Numbered from the stretch's first letter, positions 21,705 to 31,084 are shown. The stretch: DNA of 52,534 nucleotides from Caryophanales bacterium UBA1624 (GCA_002321395.1 DCMK01000068.1:1-52534), one strand, 5' to 3'. Notes: generated by a model from the sequence alone, not told the origin. Made by a program: numbers and translations.

Positions 21705-24311
21705 ATGGAAAAGTTTGATCAAAGCAAAGCGCCTTACGTAGAGGCCTTGGGACGATACAGCAACGAAGACATCGTGCCCTTCGATGTGCCGGGGCATCAT
21801 ATGGGGAATATTTCCAACCCGGCGGTATCCCTTTTGGGGCGGCATGTCTATCGGCTGGACGTCAATGCCCCCATCGGCTTGGACAATCTCGCCCATCCTA
21901 GCGGGGTGTTGAAGGAAGCGGAGGATTATTGCGCCGACGCGATGGGGGCTGACCATGCTTTCTTTTTGATCAACGGGACTTCAAGCGGCATCATCGCCAT
22001 GATCCTCACCGCCTGCAAAGCGGGCGAAACGATCATTTTGCCCCGCAACGTCCATAAGTCGATCATCAACGCTTTGATTCTGTCCGGTGCCGTCCCGGTC
22101 TATTTGATGCCGGAAATCGATGAGGATCTGGAAATCGCCAATCAGCCATCCTTGGAGCAATACCAAAAAGCGATTCAGGCCCACCCTTCCGCGAAGGCCA
22201 TCTTCGTGATCAACCCCACTTATTTCGGCGCCGTGGGGAACTTGAGGGCCATCGTGGAATTGGCCCATGCCCATGGTATGGGCGTTTTGGTGGATGAAGC
22301 CCATGGGGCCCATTATTATTTCCACGCTTCGGGGAGCCCTTTGACCGCGATGGATGCGGGGGCGGATATGTCCTCGGTTTCCATGCACAAAACCGCGGGC
22401 TCTTTGACAGGCTCTTCGGTTTTGCTGATGAAGGGGGATCGTTATTCGCCCTTTGAGATTCAACGGTCCTTGAACATCATCAACACGACTTCCCCCTCCG
22501 GGTTATTGATCGCCTCTTTGGATGGGGCGAGGCAATTCATGGCCACCAAAGGGAAGCAAGCCCAAGAGGAAACATACAAATTGGCGGAATACGCGGAATC
22601 GCAGATCAATGGGATTCCGGGCTTCCGCGTATGCGGGAAAAGCCATTTCTTGGCCCATGGCTGCTTTGACTTCGACCGTTCGAAGCTGGTCATCGCCTTG
22701 GATAGCCTCGACATCAACGGATTCCAGCTGTACCAGCTCGGCATGGCGAAATACAAAATCCAGTTCGAATTGGCGGAGACCTATGCCGTTCTGTGCATTT
22801 TCGCGATCGGCACGAAAAAAGAGCACGTCGATCGTTTGGTCGCCTCTTTGCGCGAGGTTTCCAAAGAGCATTACCATCCGGAGATGAAATTCGCCGACCA
22901 CCATTTCGACAACCGTTTCCCCTATGCTTTCATCCGTCCGCGAATCGCTTTCCACGCCGCGGGGATGTTGGTCCGTTTGGAAGATTGCGCCGATAAGATC
23001 TCCAAAGAGCAGGTCATGCTCTACCCGCCGGGAATCCCTTTGATCTGCCCGGGGGAGGTTTGGACGAAGGAACTGGTGGAACGCGTTGCTTCCTACCGGA
23101 AAGAAGGGGTGAAGATCCTTTCGACTTACCCCGATGAATTCGAGGTCGTTGACCAAGCCAAGTGGCGGAAATTCCCTTTGTATCAAAGACGCTTCCAAGA
23201 GTACATCACCAACCGGAGGACCACCCCCTCTTCGGATGGGTATTCCATGCCCTTCGAAGGCGGCCCCCATAAAGCAACGGTCATCCTTTGGCCTTTTCGA
23301 AGCGATACTTGGAGGGAAAAAGCCGCCCCGGGAAGGGAGGCTTTCGCCCAGGTCGTCAAAGCCATCGCCCGCTTTGAGCCGGTGATCGTGGGGGTGCATC
23401 CTTCTTTGCCCCCATCTTCCTTCGCTCTGATTTCCGGCGTTCCGAACGTGACGGTCATCCGCGTCCGATACAATGATTCCTGGGCCAGGGACAACATGCC
23501 TTTGTTCGTGAAGAAGGGGTCTTCCCTCCGCGGGGTCGATTTCCGCTTCAATGCCTGGGGCGGCAATGTGGATGGGCTTTATTCCAACTACCACGACGAC
23601 GACAAACTGAGCTCGGTTTTCTGCCGGCGTTACAAAATCCCGGATTACTACCTTCCTTCCTTCGTGTTGGAAGGCGGGTCGATCGCCGTGGACGGGGAGG
23701 GGACTTGCATCGTCACCGAAGCCTGCTTGCTTTCCAAAGGCCGGAACCCGACGCTGAGCAAGGAGGAGATCGAGGAAACGCTGAAATCCTACCTTGGGGT
23801 CACGAAAGTCATTTGGATCTCCCATGGAATCGTGGAGGACGAAACCAACGAGCATATCGACAACATGGTCGCGTTCGTCCGCCCTGGCGTTTTGGCTTTG
23901 GCTTGGTGCCAAGACGAGAACGATCTCCAAGCCGAATACTCCAAACGGGCCTTCCAAATCCTTTCGCAGGAGAAAGACGCTGCCGGAAGGAGCTTCGAAA
24001 TCATCAAACTCGATGTCCCTAACCCTGTGCTGAGGGAAACTCCGGAAGAGGCGAAAGGAATCAAAAAGGGCGGATACGATGCAAAGCCGCGTCCTGCGGA
24101 AGCTCGCTTAGCGGCGAGTTACGTGAATTTCTACCAAGGCGAGAAATTCGTCATCATGCCCGGGTTCGGGGTGAAAGAAGACGCCTTGGCCAAAGAGAAG
24201 CTTCAGAAGGCTTTCCCGGAGAAGGAAGTCATCCAACTCAACACCCGCGAAATCCTTCTTGGCGGAGGGAACGTCCACTGCATCACAATGCAAATCCCGG
24301 AGGTGAAATAA
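21705..24311 (+). CDS. Bifunctional arginine decarboxylase - agmatine deiminase fusion
   Basis: An 868-residue fusion of two consecutive enzymes of the arginine-to-putrescine route. Residues 1-500 are a fold-type I, PLP-dependent Orn/Lys/Arg decarboxylase: PFDVPGHHMG near the N terminus, VDEAHGAHYYF for the cofactor aspartate, and the PLP lysine in SMHKTAGS (K229). Residues about 505-868 are an agmatine deiminase (AguA) of the guanidine-modifying fold: DGYSMPFEGGPH, ILWPFRSDTWR, the aspartate in SWARDNMP (D596), the histidine in NEHIDNM (H717) and the catalytic cysteine in GGGNVHC (C859). Both active sites look intact. I assign arginine over lysine or ornithine because the partner domain uses agmatine and aguB follows one base later. 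Confidence 0.93.
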   Translation: MEKFDQSKAPYVEALGRYSNEDIVPFDVPGHHMGNISNPAVSLLGRHVYRLDVNAPIGLDNLAHPSGVLKEAEDYCADAMGADHAFFLINGTSSGIIAMILTACKAGETIILPRNVHKSIINALILSGAVPVYLMPEIDEDLEIANQPSLEQYQKAIQAHPSAKAIFVINPTYFGAVGNLRAIVELAHAHGMGVLVDEAHGAHYYFHASGSPLTAMDAGADMSSVSMHKTAGSLTGSSVLLMKGDRYSPFEIQRSLNIINTTSPSGLLIASLDGARQFMATKGKQAQEETYKLAEYAESQINGIPGFRVCGKSHFLAHGCFDFDRSKLVIALDSLDINGFQLYQLGMAKYKIQFELAETYAVLCIFAIGTKKEHVDRLVASLREVSKEHYHPEMKFADHHFDNRFPYAFIRPRIAFHAAGMLVRLEDCADKISKEQVMLYPPGIPLICPGEVWTKELVERVASYRKEGVKILSTYPDEFEVVDQAKWRKFPLYQRRFQEYITNRRTTPSSDGYSMPFEGGPHKATVILWPFRSDTWREKAAPGREAFAQVVKAIARFEPVIVGVHPSLPPSSFALISGVPNVTVIRVRYNDSWARDNMPLFVKKGSSLRGVDFRFNAWGGNVDGLYSNYHDDDKLSSVFCRRYKIPDYYLPSFVLEGGSIAVDGEGTCIVTEACLLSKGRNPTLSKEEIEETLKSYLGVTKVIWISHGIVEDETNEHIDNMVAFVRPGVLALAWCQDENDLQAEYSKRAFQILSQEKDAAGRSFEIIKLDVPNPVLRETPEEAKGIKKGGYDAKPRPAEARLAASYVNFYQGEKFVIMPGFGVKEDALAKEKLQKAFPEKEVIQLNTREILLGGGNVHCITMQIPEVK

Positions 24312-24312
24312 A

Positions 24313-25179
24313 ATGAAACGTTACGCTCTTGTGCAAATGGCGATGAGCGCTTCCTATGAAGAAAACATCGCAAAAGTCGATTCGTTCATCGAAAAAGCCG
24401 CGCAAAATGGCGCGGATCTGATTTTGATCCCCGAGCTTTTCGAACGTCATTATTTTTGCCAAATCGAGGATTATTCTTTCTTTGAATACGCCGAAGAGGC
24501 TTCCTCTTCAAAGACCCTTGCCCATTTCTCAGAGATGGCAAGGAAACACCGCATCGTGCTGCCCATCTCGTTCTTTGAGAGGCGGGGGAATGTGTTCTTC
24601 AATTCCCTGGCGATGATCGATTCCGATGGAACGGTTTTGGGCATCTACCGGAAAAGCCATATCCCAACGGGCCAGTGCTACGAAGAGAAATTCTATTTCA
24701 CCCCAGGGGATACCGGGTTTGAGGTTTTCCCCACTTCCGCGGGGCGGATTGGCGTCGGCATTTGCTGGGATCAGTGGTTTCCCGAGACGGCCCGCTGCTT
24801 GGCATTGAAGGGCGCGGAAATCCTCCTTTTCCCCACGGCGATTGGATCGGAGCCTGTCTTGCCCAAGGACTCGAAGGCCCATTGGCAGAACGTGATGAAA
24901 GGCCATGCCGCGGCGAACATCATGCCGGTATTGGCCGCGAACCGCATCGGGACGGAAAGCTATCCTGGGACGAGCATGAAATTTTTCGGATCGAGCTTCA
25001 TCGCCAACGAATACGGGGAGATGGTCGCGGAGGCCGGACGTGAAGAAGAGACGCTTCTATTCGCGGATTTCGATTTGCCGAAAATCGAAAAAGAGCGCAT
25101 CGACTGGGGCGTCTTCCGCGATCGGAGGGTCGATTTATACTCTCCTTTGCTGAAACTCGACGATTCGAAAAAAGAATAG
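24313..25179 (+). CDS. aguB: N-carbamoylputrescine amidohydrolase
   Basis: Nitrilase-superfamily enzyme that hydrolyses N-carbamoylputrescine to putrescine, CO2 and ammonia. The 288 residues carry the Glu-Lys-Cys triad: E41 (LIPELFE), K114 (YRKSHIP) and C151 (GICWDQWFPE), with the family-typical stretches HIPTGQCYEEKFYFTPGDTGF and NIMPVLAANRIG. Length is typical. GGAGGTG at the end of the preceding gene serves as Shine-Dalgarno sequence, and only one base separates the genes. Together the two genes complete the arginine-agmatine-putrescine pathway. Confidence 0.95.
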   Translation: MKRYALVQMAMSASYEENIAKVDSFIEKAAQNGADLILIPELFERHYFCQIEDYSFFEYAEEASSSKTLAHFSEMARKHRIVLPISFFERRGNVFFNSLAMIDSDGTVLGIYRKSHIPTGQCYEEKFYFTPGDTGFEVFPTSAGRIGVGICWDQWFPETARCLALKGAEILLFPTAIGSEPVLPKDSKAHWQNVMKGHAAANIMPVLAANRIGTESYPGTSMKFFGSSFIANEYGEMVAEAGREEETLLFADFDLPKIEKERIDWGVFRDRRVDLYSPLLKLDDSKKE

Positions 25180-25180
25180 A

Positions 25181-25210
25181 TTGATTAACACGGATTCCGC
25201 CTTCCATAAT
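25181..25210 (+). promoter_or_regulatory. Likely promoter of mntP
   Basis: TTGATT (25181-25186), 18-base spacer, CATAAT (25205-25210), nine bases before the ATG at 25220, without a Shine-Dalgarno sequence. No yybP-ykoY manganese riboswitch is present, since there is no room for one. Confidence 0.45.
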
Positions 25211-25219
25211 CGCCTTTGC

Positions 25220-25834
25220 ATGGAATGGATCGGAACCGCCTTTTTGCTTGGCGTCGCCTTGGCGATGGATTGTTTGGCCCTTTCGATCACGGATGGGTTG
25301 ATTTACAAAGGGATCAAGGTCTGGCAGTCCTTTTTCATCGCTTTCGTTTATGCGCTGCTTCAGGGTCTTTTCCCTTTGGCGGGGTATTTCTTAGGCGAAA
25401 CGTTCATCGACAGAATTTCGCCTTGGCATCTTTTGGTCTCTTTTTTGCTTTTGGCCCTCATCGGCGGGAAGATGGCCTTCGATGGGATCAAGGGCATGGT
25501 GAAGCCGGAAGAAAGGAAGGAAGGGAAGTTCTCGATCCCCTCGGTTTTGCTGCAGGGGGTTGCGGATTCCATTGACGCTTTCGCGGTCGGGATCACGGTG
25601 AAGGTCGCCATTTGCCCCGAAAATCCGACTTCGGTCGGTTTCGATGCTGTTTTGTGGGTCATCTTGATCATCGCTTTATGCACGTTCGTCATCTCCCTTT
25701 TGGGAGTATTCTTAGGCAAAGGCATCAACCGTTTGCTGAAGGGGCGTTATGAGATCGCCAATCTCGTGGGCGGGATTGTTTTGCTTGGGCTTGGGATCAA
25801 GTCTTTGGCCGACTTCGTTTTGGCCTTCCTCTAA
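25220..25834 (+). CDS. mntP: Manganese efflux pump MntP-like protein
   Basis: A 204-residue membrane protein with six predicted helices in two similar halves, as in the MntP/DUF204 family. Each half carries an acidic motif within a helix: AMDCLALSITDG (first) and DSIDAFAVGI (second). These Asp residues line the Mn(II) path in the family. I chose the ATG at 25220 over a TTG at 25181 because the extension (INTDSAFHNRLC) is polar and lies between putative -35 and -10 boxes. Manganese is the best-known substrate of the family; other ions are possible. Confidence 0.83.
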   Translation: MEWIGTAFLLGVALAMDCLALSITDGLIYKGIKVWQSFFIAFVYALLQGLFPLAGYFLGETFIDRISPWHLLVSFLLLALIGGKMAFDGIKGMVKPEERKEGKFSIPSVLLQGVADSIDAFAVGITVKVAICPENPTSVGFDAVLWVILIIALCTFVISLLGVFLGKGINRLLKGRYEIANLVGGIVLLGLGIKSLADFVLAFL

Positions 25835-25849
25835 GCCACGTGGAAACCC

Positions 25850-25869
25850 TTTACCTTTTAAGGTAAAAT
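25850..25869 (+). promoter_or_regulatory. Inverted repeat overlapping the -10 box of the patatin gene
   Basis: TTTACCTT (25850-25857), TT, AAGGTAAA (25860-25867) is a perfect 8-base inverted repeat. Its right arm contains the start of TAAAAT (25864-25869), which lies nine bases before the ATG. It could be an operator; a weak terminator for mntP is also possible but the stem is AT-rich and lacks a T-run after it. Confidence 0.45.
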
Positions 25870-25878
25870 CACCGTTGT

Positions 25879-26739
25879 ATGGAAAGGGCCGTTTTAGCAT
25901 TGCAGGGCGGGGGGACCCGCGGGGCGTTCACCTCCGGCGTCCTCGATGTGTTCCTGGAGAAGGGGATCGTTTTCCCTTCCGTCTATGGGACTTCCGCGGG
26001 GGCGCTCAACGCGGTCAATTACCTTTCCGGGGACATCGGCAGAAGCAAGTTCGTCATCTGCGAATTGACCAGCGATCCGAAATTCCTGAGCCTCCATAAT
26101 CTGATCTGGAAGAAGAGCATTTTCGACTTCGGCTACCTTTTCTCCTCCGTCCCCAAAACGGTTCTCCCGTTTTCCCAAGAGGCTTTCGATGGCAGTCCTA
26201 TCGATTTGACGGTCGTGGCCACAGGGCTGGAGGATGGAAAGGCCCATTATTTCCATAAGAGAAACTGCGCGGAATTCATGAAGGCGGTGGAGGCTTCCGC
26301 CTCTTTGCCCCTTCTTTCGAAGCCGGTTGAGGTGGAAGGGCATCTGTATTTGGACGGCGGGCCGGCCGATTCGATTCCTTTTCGGGTGCCTTACGCTTCC
26401 GGGGAGAAAAAGATCGTCGTCGTGTCCACTCGCGAGAAAGGGTACCGGAAGAAGCCGATGAGCCCCGCGAAAATCCGCTTATCCCGCCAGCTTTATCGCG
26501 ATTATCCGCTGTTCCTGCGCTGCTATGAAGACAGCCCGCAAACCTACAATTCCGATGTCGATTTGCTGGATGCCTTGGAAAGGGAAGGACGCATTTTCTT
26601 GATTCGCCCCGAATTCCCCACGGGGGTTTCCTCCACGGATAAGAACAAGAAGAAATTGGCGGCCCTTTATGAAGAAGGCCGGAGGATCGCTTTGGCTAGG
26701 CTTGGGGATATGCGGAAGTATTTGGGGGGAGAGCAATGA
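25879..26739 (+). CDS. Patatin-like phospholipase
   Basis: A 286-residue serine hydrolase with the Ser-Asp dyad of patatins. The oxyanion glycine loop is GGGTRG (10-15), the nucleophile is in GTSAG (S39) and the aspartate is in DGG (D159). There is no signal peptide, so it is cytoplasmic or membrane-peripheral, like the YjjU/RssA-type bacterial patatins that act on phospholipid acyl chains. The physiological substrate is unknown. The start follows a TAAAAT box by nine bases. It overlaps the pseudouridine synthase gene by four bases (ATGA). Confidence 0.9.
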   Translation: MERAVLALQGGGTRGAFTSGVLDVFLEKGIVFPSVYGTSAGALNAVNYLSGDIGRSKFVICELTSDPKFLSLHNLIWKKSIFDFGYLFSSVPKTVLPFSQEAFDGSPIDLTVVATGLEDGKAHYFHKRNCAEFMKAVEASASLPLLSKPVEVEGHLYLDGGPADSIPFRVPYASGEKKIVVVSTREKGYRKKPMSPAKIRLSRQLYRDYPLFLRCYEDSPQTYNSDVDLLDALEREGRIFLIRPEFPTGVSSTDKNKKKLAALYEEGRRIALARLGDMRKYLGGEQ

Positions 26740-27788
26740 ACAAGAACGATAAAAAGCAGCATCGGAGCAACAAGGGGATCGTGAATCAAAACGCGATCCG
26801 CGATTACACGGTTTACAAGGATACGACTCTGCTTGAGTTCCTTTTCTTCAAAATGCCGGACACGCCGAAGAAGAACGTCAAATCCCTCCTTTCCCATCAC
26901 CAAGTCGCGGTGGGCGGGGTCCCCGTTTCGCAGTTCGATTACCCTTTGACCAAAGAAGACGTAGTCACCGTTTCCAAGTTCCGCATCGCCAAGAAGAGCC
27001 GGAAGGATCTGCCTATCCTTTACGAAGACGAGGATATCATCGCCTTGGATAAGCCCTCCGGTTTGCTTTCCGTCGCCACCGAGAAGGAGAAAGGAAAGAC
27101 CGCTTACCGCTTGGTTTCCGATTACGTGGCCGCGAAGAACCGCAAATCGCGGGTTTACGTCGTCCATCGCTTAGACGAGGACACTTCCGGCGTTTTGGTG
27201 TTCGCCAAAAGCCAAGAGGTCCGCGAAGCCCTTCAGAAATCATGGCAGGAAATCGTGAAGAAGAGAGGCTATTACGCGATCGTCGAAGGCGAAATGGAGA
27301 AACAGGAAGACACCCTGAAAGACTATTTGGAGCAGGACAACTTCCAGTTGGTCCGCGTCAGCAAAAACAAGGCGAAAGGAAAATTGGCCATCACCCATTT
27401 CAAGGTTATCGAGACCAAAGGCCCTTATTCCTTGCTGAATGTGGACATCGCTTCGGGGAGGAAAAACCAAATCCGCGTTCAGCTTGGCCATATCGGTCAC
27501 TTCGTCATCGGCGATGATAAATACGGGAATCCCTCCGACCCTCTGAAGCGGCTGGGCCTCCACGCCTATGAGCTTTCTTTCACCAATCCCTTGAATGGGA
27601 AGGAATACGACATCAAATCCCCGATGCCGAAGGAATTCAAATCCCTTTTCTTCGTCAGCCGGGAGCAGCTGAGGCAAATGCAGAGCAAAGCGAGCCAAAA
27701 AAAGCCGCGCGATGTCATGGATTCCCGTTCGGCGATTCGCATAAAGAAAGGTAAAGAAAGGCGAAAGAATTTCCGCTATGGTCGTTGA
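26736..27788 (+). CDS. RluA-family 23S/other RNA pseudouridine synthase
   Basis: A 350-residue enzyme converting uridine to pseudouridine in RNA. An N-terminal S4-like RNA-binding region (about 25-80, KNVKSLLSHHQVAVGG) precedes the catalytic domain, with LDKPSGLLSV and the signature HRLDEDTSGVLVFAK, where D147 is the catalytic aspartate. Motif III is in GRKNQIRVQ. The C terminus is a basic extension (IRIKKGKERRKNF). RluA, RluC and RluD types cannot be separated reliably from sequence by eye. Confidence 0.92.
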   Translation: MNKNDKKQHRSNKGIVNQNAIRDYTVYKDTTLLEFLFFKMPDTPKKNVKSLLSHHQVAVGGVPVSQFDYPLTKEDVVTVSKFRIAKKSRKDLPILYEDEDIIALDKPSGLLSVATEKEKGKTAYRLVSDYVAAKNRKSRVYVVHRLDEDTSGVLVFAKSQEVREALQKSWQEIVKKRGYYAIVEGEMEKQEDTLKDYLEQDNFQLVRVSKNKAKGKLAITHFKVIETKGPYSLLNVDIASGRKNQIRVQLGHIGHFVIGDDKYGNPSDPLKRLGLHAYELSFTNPLNGKEYDIKSPMPKEFKSLFFVSREQLRQMQSKASQKKPRDVMDSRSAIRIKKGKERRKNFRYGR

Positions 27789-30700
27789 GAACATGGAAAA
27801 AAGAGCAGAACAGCCAAAAGAAAGCCTTAAGGACTTCAAAAAAGGAAACAATGGCTTCCGTGCGTGGATGATATCCCACGCCCCGTTCCTTTTCGATTGG
27901 AGCAGCGTCTTTTACTTCGGGATTTTCCTGTTTTTGCTCGCGGTGGCTTGGGCGGCGAATCTATTGATTGAGAACTCAGGGACGATGCTGATGGGCTGGG
28001 ATTATACCTGGCAGTTCGTTTCTTTTGCCTATGACTTTTGGGATCAGTGGCACGTTTTCTTTACGACGGGGCGCTTCCCCCTTTACGATTCCACGATTTG
28101 GATCGGCCTCGATAACATCGGCTCGAATTCCTATTACAGTCTTTTTGACCCTTTCGTGGTCATATTGACGTTGTTCCCCCGTTCTTGGATCCCGGCTTTG
28201 TTCGCGATCACGACCTTCTTGAAGATCATGGTTTCGGGGTTGCTGATGCGATGGTACCTGAAATACCTCGGCATCAGCGAGGGGGCTTCTCGCCTTGGCG
28301 CCACGGCTTTGGCCTTCTCCGGATACATGATGTTCATGGTCGGATTCCCGACGACGGTCTCCGCCTGCGTGTACATCCCTTTGATTCTATTGGGAATCGA
28401 CAAGGTCATCCGCGAGAAGAAGCCTTATTGCTTGGTGATCGGTTTGTTCCTGATGGGGATCACTTCTTTCTTCTTCTTGGTCGTCGCCTGCGTTTGGGGC
28501 GTTTGCTATGCTTTGTGGCGTTATTTTTGGAGCATAAAAACCCGGAGCGCGAGGGACAACGTCCTCGTCATTCTCATGGGAATCGCTTCCTTCGCGATCG
28601 GTTTGCTCATGAGCGCATGGACGTTGCTTCCCTCCATTCGCCAATCGGCTTTGTCCGGGCGCTCCACTTCGATTGGATCGGCTTATTTGTCCGCGATCTT
28701 GGCCTCGCTGAAGGGGCATGATCTGAAAAGCTTCTTCCAACTGATCTTTGAGCCGGTTGGGGACCACCCATCCCGCGAATTGATGGGGCTCATTTCCTTC
28801 TTCTATCCGACCGGAGGATATCTTTATTTGCCTTTGATCCATACGGGGTACGATGCCTGGACCGCTTCCATTTTCTGCTATACGCCTTTCATTATTCTTT
28901 TCTTCACTGGGGTGATCCTTTCCATCAAAAAGCAAAAATGGAGCCATTTGATCGCCATTTTGCTTTGTTTGTATCTCGTCTTTACCAATTTCGCTTATTT
29001 CTTCTTCTACGCCTTCTCCGGGAATGGGTATGGCCGTTGGTTCATCATGCTAATCCCTGAGATCATCCTCTATGGGTGCTGGGCTTTCGACGAAGCCAGG
29101 AAAGAACCCCAATGGGTTCGCTTTTTGGGCAGCGCGCTTTCTTTGATGGCGACTTTGGGCGCCTATTTCATCTTGACCAGCGTTCTGAAGGAAGGAACGG
29201 TTTACCCCAATCCCAACCATTTGACTTATTGGCCTTCAAGCTATACGTCCCCGGAGAACGTGACCGGATCGGGGAAGGCGATTTGGTATGTCTTCGCCCA
29301 ATGCGGATATCTTTTGGCGGAAGGGATCGTTTTCGTGGCGTTCAACGCGAAAAAATGGATGCCGAAAGCCCTCCTTGGCTTGCTGGCGGTCGAAGTCATC
29401 GTCGCGGGCAACGCCGCATCCGCGAACTACTATTCCATCTATAGCTATTCCAAGCGTTACATGGGCGGCAGCGCCGCGTTTGCGAATTCGCTGAAGGTCG
29501 CCGACGCGATTAAAGAAGACGGGATGGCTTTCTCACGGACTTATTTCGATCAGACCAACGGCAGCGACAGCGAAGCGAAAAGCTACAACACGGTGCTGGG
29601 CCTGGGCAGTTCCGCCGCCTTCCATTCCTTGATGAACTTCGACACCGAGGAATTCGCTTTGCTGGCCAACATGAAAGGGCCTTACACTTCCTCTCCTTCG
29701 AAAACGTACAACGACGTCGAGATCTTCAACCCCACGTGGTCTGGGTATTATGGGAACAAGCGTTTCGGAACCGACTCGGTTTTGGGGTTCCATTATTACG
29801 CGATCAAAAACGATTACGCCTCTTGGGTCGATTTCATGCCGGCCAACGTCCCTTTTGGGGCGGAGGAGATCTATTCTCTCCCCGCTGCCGGAAAAGAAGG
29901 AAAGACGCGGTATAAGGTTTATAAGCTCGGTGAGGATTCTTCCGCCTCCTTGGGCTATGCAGTGGATTCCGATAAGCTTTACCGCATTGGGAAGAAAGAG
30001 GGCAGCTACTATTTGAATTCCTTTTACGACAACACCATCGGATCTAGCGGATATCGCAGCTTGATCCGCGCGGAGGAGACTTTCCTCAATGGGGCGATTT
30101 TCGAGGATGACGCCACCCTTCCGGATGGGATGAGCTGCGCGGAGGTCCCCAGCGTATCCTCCGACGCCCAAGTCCTCGCTAATTACGGCAAGAAGGCTCT
30201 TCGGTTCCAGTCTGGATTAAAAGGGTACACGGTCACGACGGAAGAAGGGGATGGGTTGTTCCCAAAAACCGGCTTGACGGGGAGCCCTAATGACGCCTCT
30301 TATTTCCTCTCTTCCTCTTATCCGCGCGTGAGCCTGAACTCTTCTTCCAAGGCGGTTCCAGACCGCACCCACGTGGTATTCGAATCCAGCAGCAGCGATT
30401 ACCTCTCCTCCGACGAGACGGGCTGCTACATCGAATTCAAGTACTGGTGCGGGCAAAGCACCCCGCGCGTCATGGTGTTCGGCGACAAAGATGGGAAAAG
30501 CAATCAATTGCTTGCCTTTGAGTCCTCCGCCTTGTCGGTCGCCAAACAATCGGGTTATTTCTCCTCGCGTTCCTCCTCCTTCGGCCTTTACGTCAATGGG
30601 CATGCGAAGTCCCTCGTTTTCCTTTGGCCTAGCGGCGGGGCGGATATTTCCATCAGTCCGAGCAATCTGACCGTCTACGTCACCGGGAAGCAGGAAATGC

Positions 30701-31083
30701 TCGCCAAACAAGCCAAACTCGCCAAGAATTCCCTGCAAAACGTGAAGAAGGACAACGCGAATCAATTCTCCTTCCAAACGTCTTATTCCGAGCAGCGGAT
30801 CGTCGTGACCCAGCTTGGTTATGATTTGGGGTGGTCGGCGAAGGCGACGTTGGAAGATGGGACGAAGATCGATTGCCCGATGTACAAGCTCGACGGCGGT
30901 TTGGTTGGTTTCCTTGCTCCCGCGGGGGAAGTCCACTACGTTCTTTCCTACTGCACTCCCTACTTAAAAGGCGGGGTCGCTTTGGCTTGCGTCGCTTCCT
31001 CCGCTTTCTTCGGCTTCGGTTTGTATTCCTTCTTAAGAAGCGTCAAGAAAAAAGAGGCCGCGGAGGCCCCTTCCGGCGAATGA
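27778..31083 (+). CDS. Very large YfhO-family membrane protein (GT-C-like)
   Basis: A 1101-residue protein. Residues 1-30 are basic and cytoplasmic, about 40-560 contain a dozen or more transmembrane helices with large aromatic outside loops (GWDYTWQFVSFAYDFWDQW, FPLYDSTIWIGLDNIGSNSYYS), 565-1045 form a big extracellular domain rich in Ser, Gly, Tyr and Asp, and a final helix lies near 1060-1085. This is the YfhO layout. In Bacillus and Listeria, YfhO proteins are linked to lipoteichoic acid glycosylation and are thought to be GT-C glycosyltransferases. The sugar and acceptor here are unknown. The start at 27778 overlaps the preceding gene by eleven bases; an ATG at 27793 is an alternative. 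Confidence 0.85.
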   Translation: MVVENMEKRAEQPKESLKDFKKGNNGFRAWMISHAPFLFDWSSVFYFGIFLFLLAVAWAANLLIENSGTMLMGWDYTWQFVSFAYDFWDQWHVFFTTGRFPLYDSTIWIGLDNIGSNSYYSLFDPFVVILTLFPRSWIPALFAITTFLKIMVSGLLMRWYLKYLGISEGASRLGATALAFSGYMMFMVGFPTTVSACVYIPLILLGIDKVIREKKPYCLVIGLFLMGITSFFFLVVACVWGVCYALWRYFWSIKTRSARDNVLVILMGIASFAIGLLMSAWTLLPSIRQSALSGRSTSIGSAYLSAILASLKGHDLKSFFQLIFEPVGDHPSRELMGLISFFYPTGGYLYLPLIHTGYDAWTASIFCYTPFIILFFTGVILSIKKQKWSHLIAILLCLYLVFTNFAYFFFYAFSGNGYGRWFIMLIPEIILYGCWAFDEARKEPQWVRFLGSALSLMATLGAYFILTSVLKEGTVYPNPNHLTYWPSSYTSPENVTGSGKAIWYVFAQCGYLLAEGIVFVAFNAKKWMPKALLGLLAVEVIVAGNAASANYYSIYSYSKRYMGGSAAFANSLKVADAIKEDGMAFSRTYFDQTNGSDSEAKSYNTVLGLGSSAAFHSLMNFDTEEFALLANMKGPYTSSPSKTYNDVEIFNPTWSGYYGNKRFGTDSVLGFHYYAIKNDYASWVDFMPANVPFGAEEIYSLPAAGKEGKTRYKVYKLGEDSSASLGYAVDSDKLYRIGKKEGSYYLNSFYDNTIGSSGYRSLIRAEETFLNGAIFEDDATLPDGMSCAEVPSVSSDAQVLANYGKKALRFQSGLKGYTVTTEEGDGLFPKTGLTGSPNDASYFLSSSYPRVSLNSSSKAVPDRTHVVFESSSSDYLSSDETGCYIEFKYWCGQSTPRVMVFGDKDGKSNQLLAFESSALSVAKQSGYFSSRSSSFGLYVNGHAKSLVFLWPSGGADISISPSNLTVYVTGKQEMLAKQAKLAKNSLQNVKKDNANQFSFQTSYSEQRIVVTQLGYDLGWSAKATLEDGTKIDCPMYKLDGGLVGFLAPAGEVHYVLSYCTPYLKGGVALACVASSAFFGFGLYSFLRSVKKKEAAEAPSGE

Positions 31084-31084
31084 T

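Noticed and set aside
25181..25219. TTG start giving a longer MntP
   Set aside because: The extra 13 residues are polar and their codons coincide with -35 and -10-like boxes; the ATG at 25220 begins the first membrane helix correctly.
25835..25878. yybP-ykoY manganese riboswitch near mntP
   Set aside because: The sequences on both sides of mntP are too short (about 40 bases) to hold the motif, and none of its conserved segments is present.
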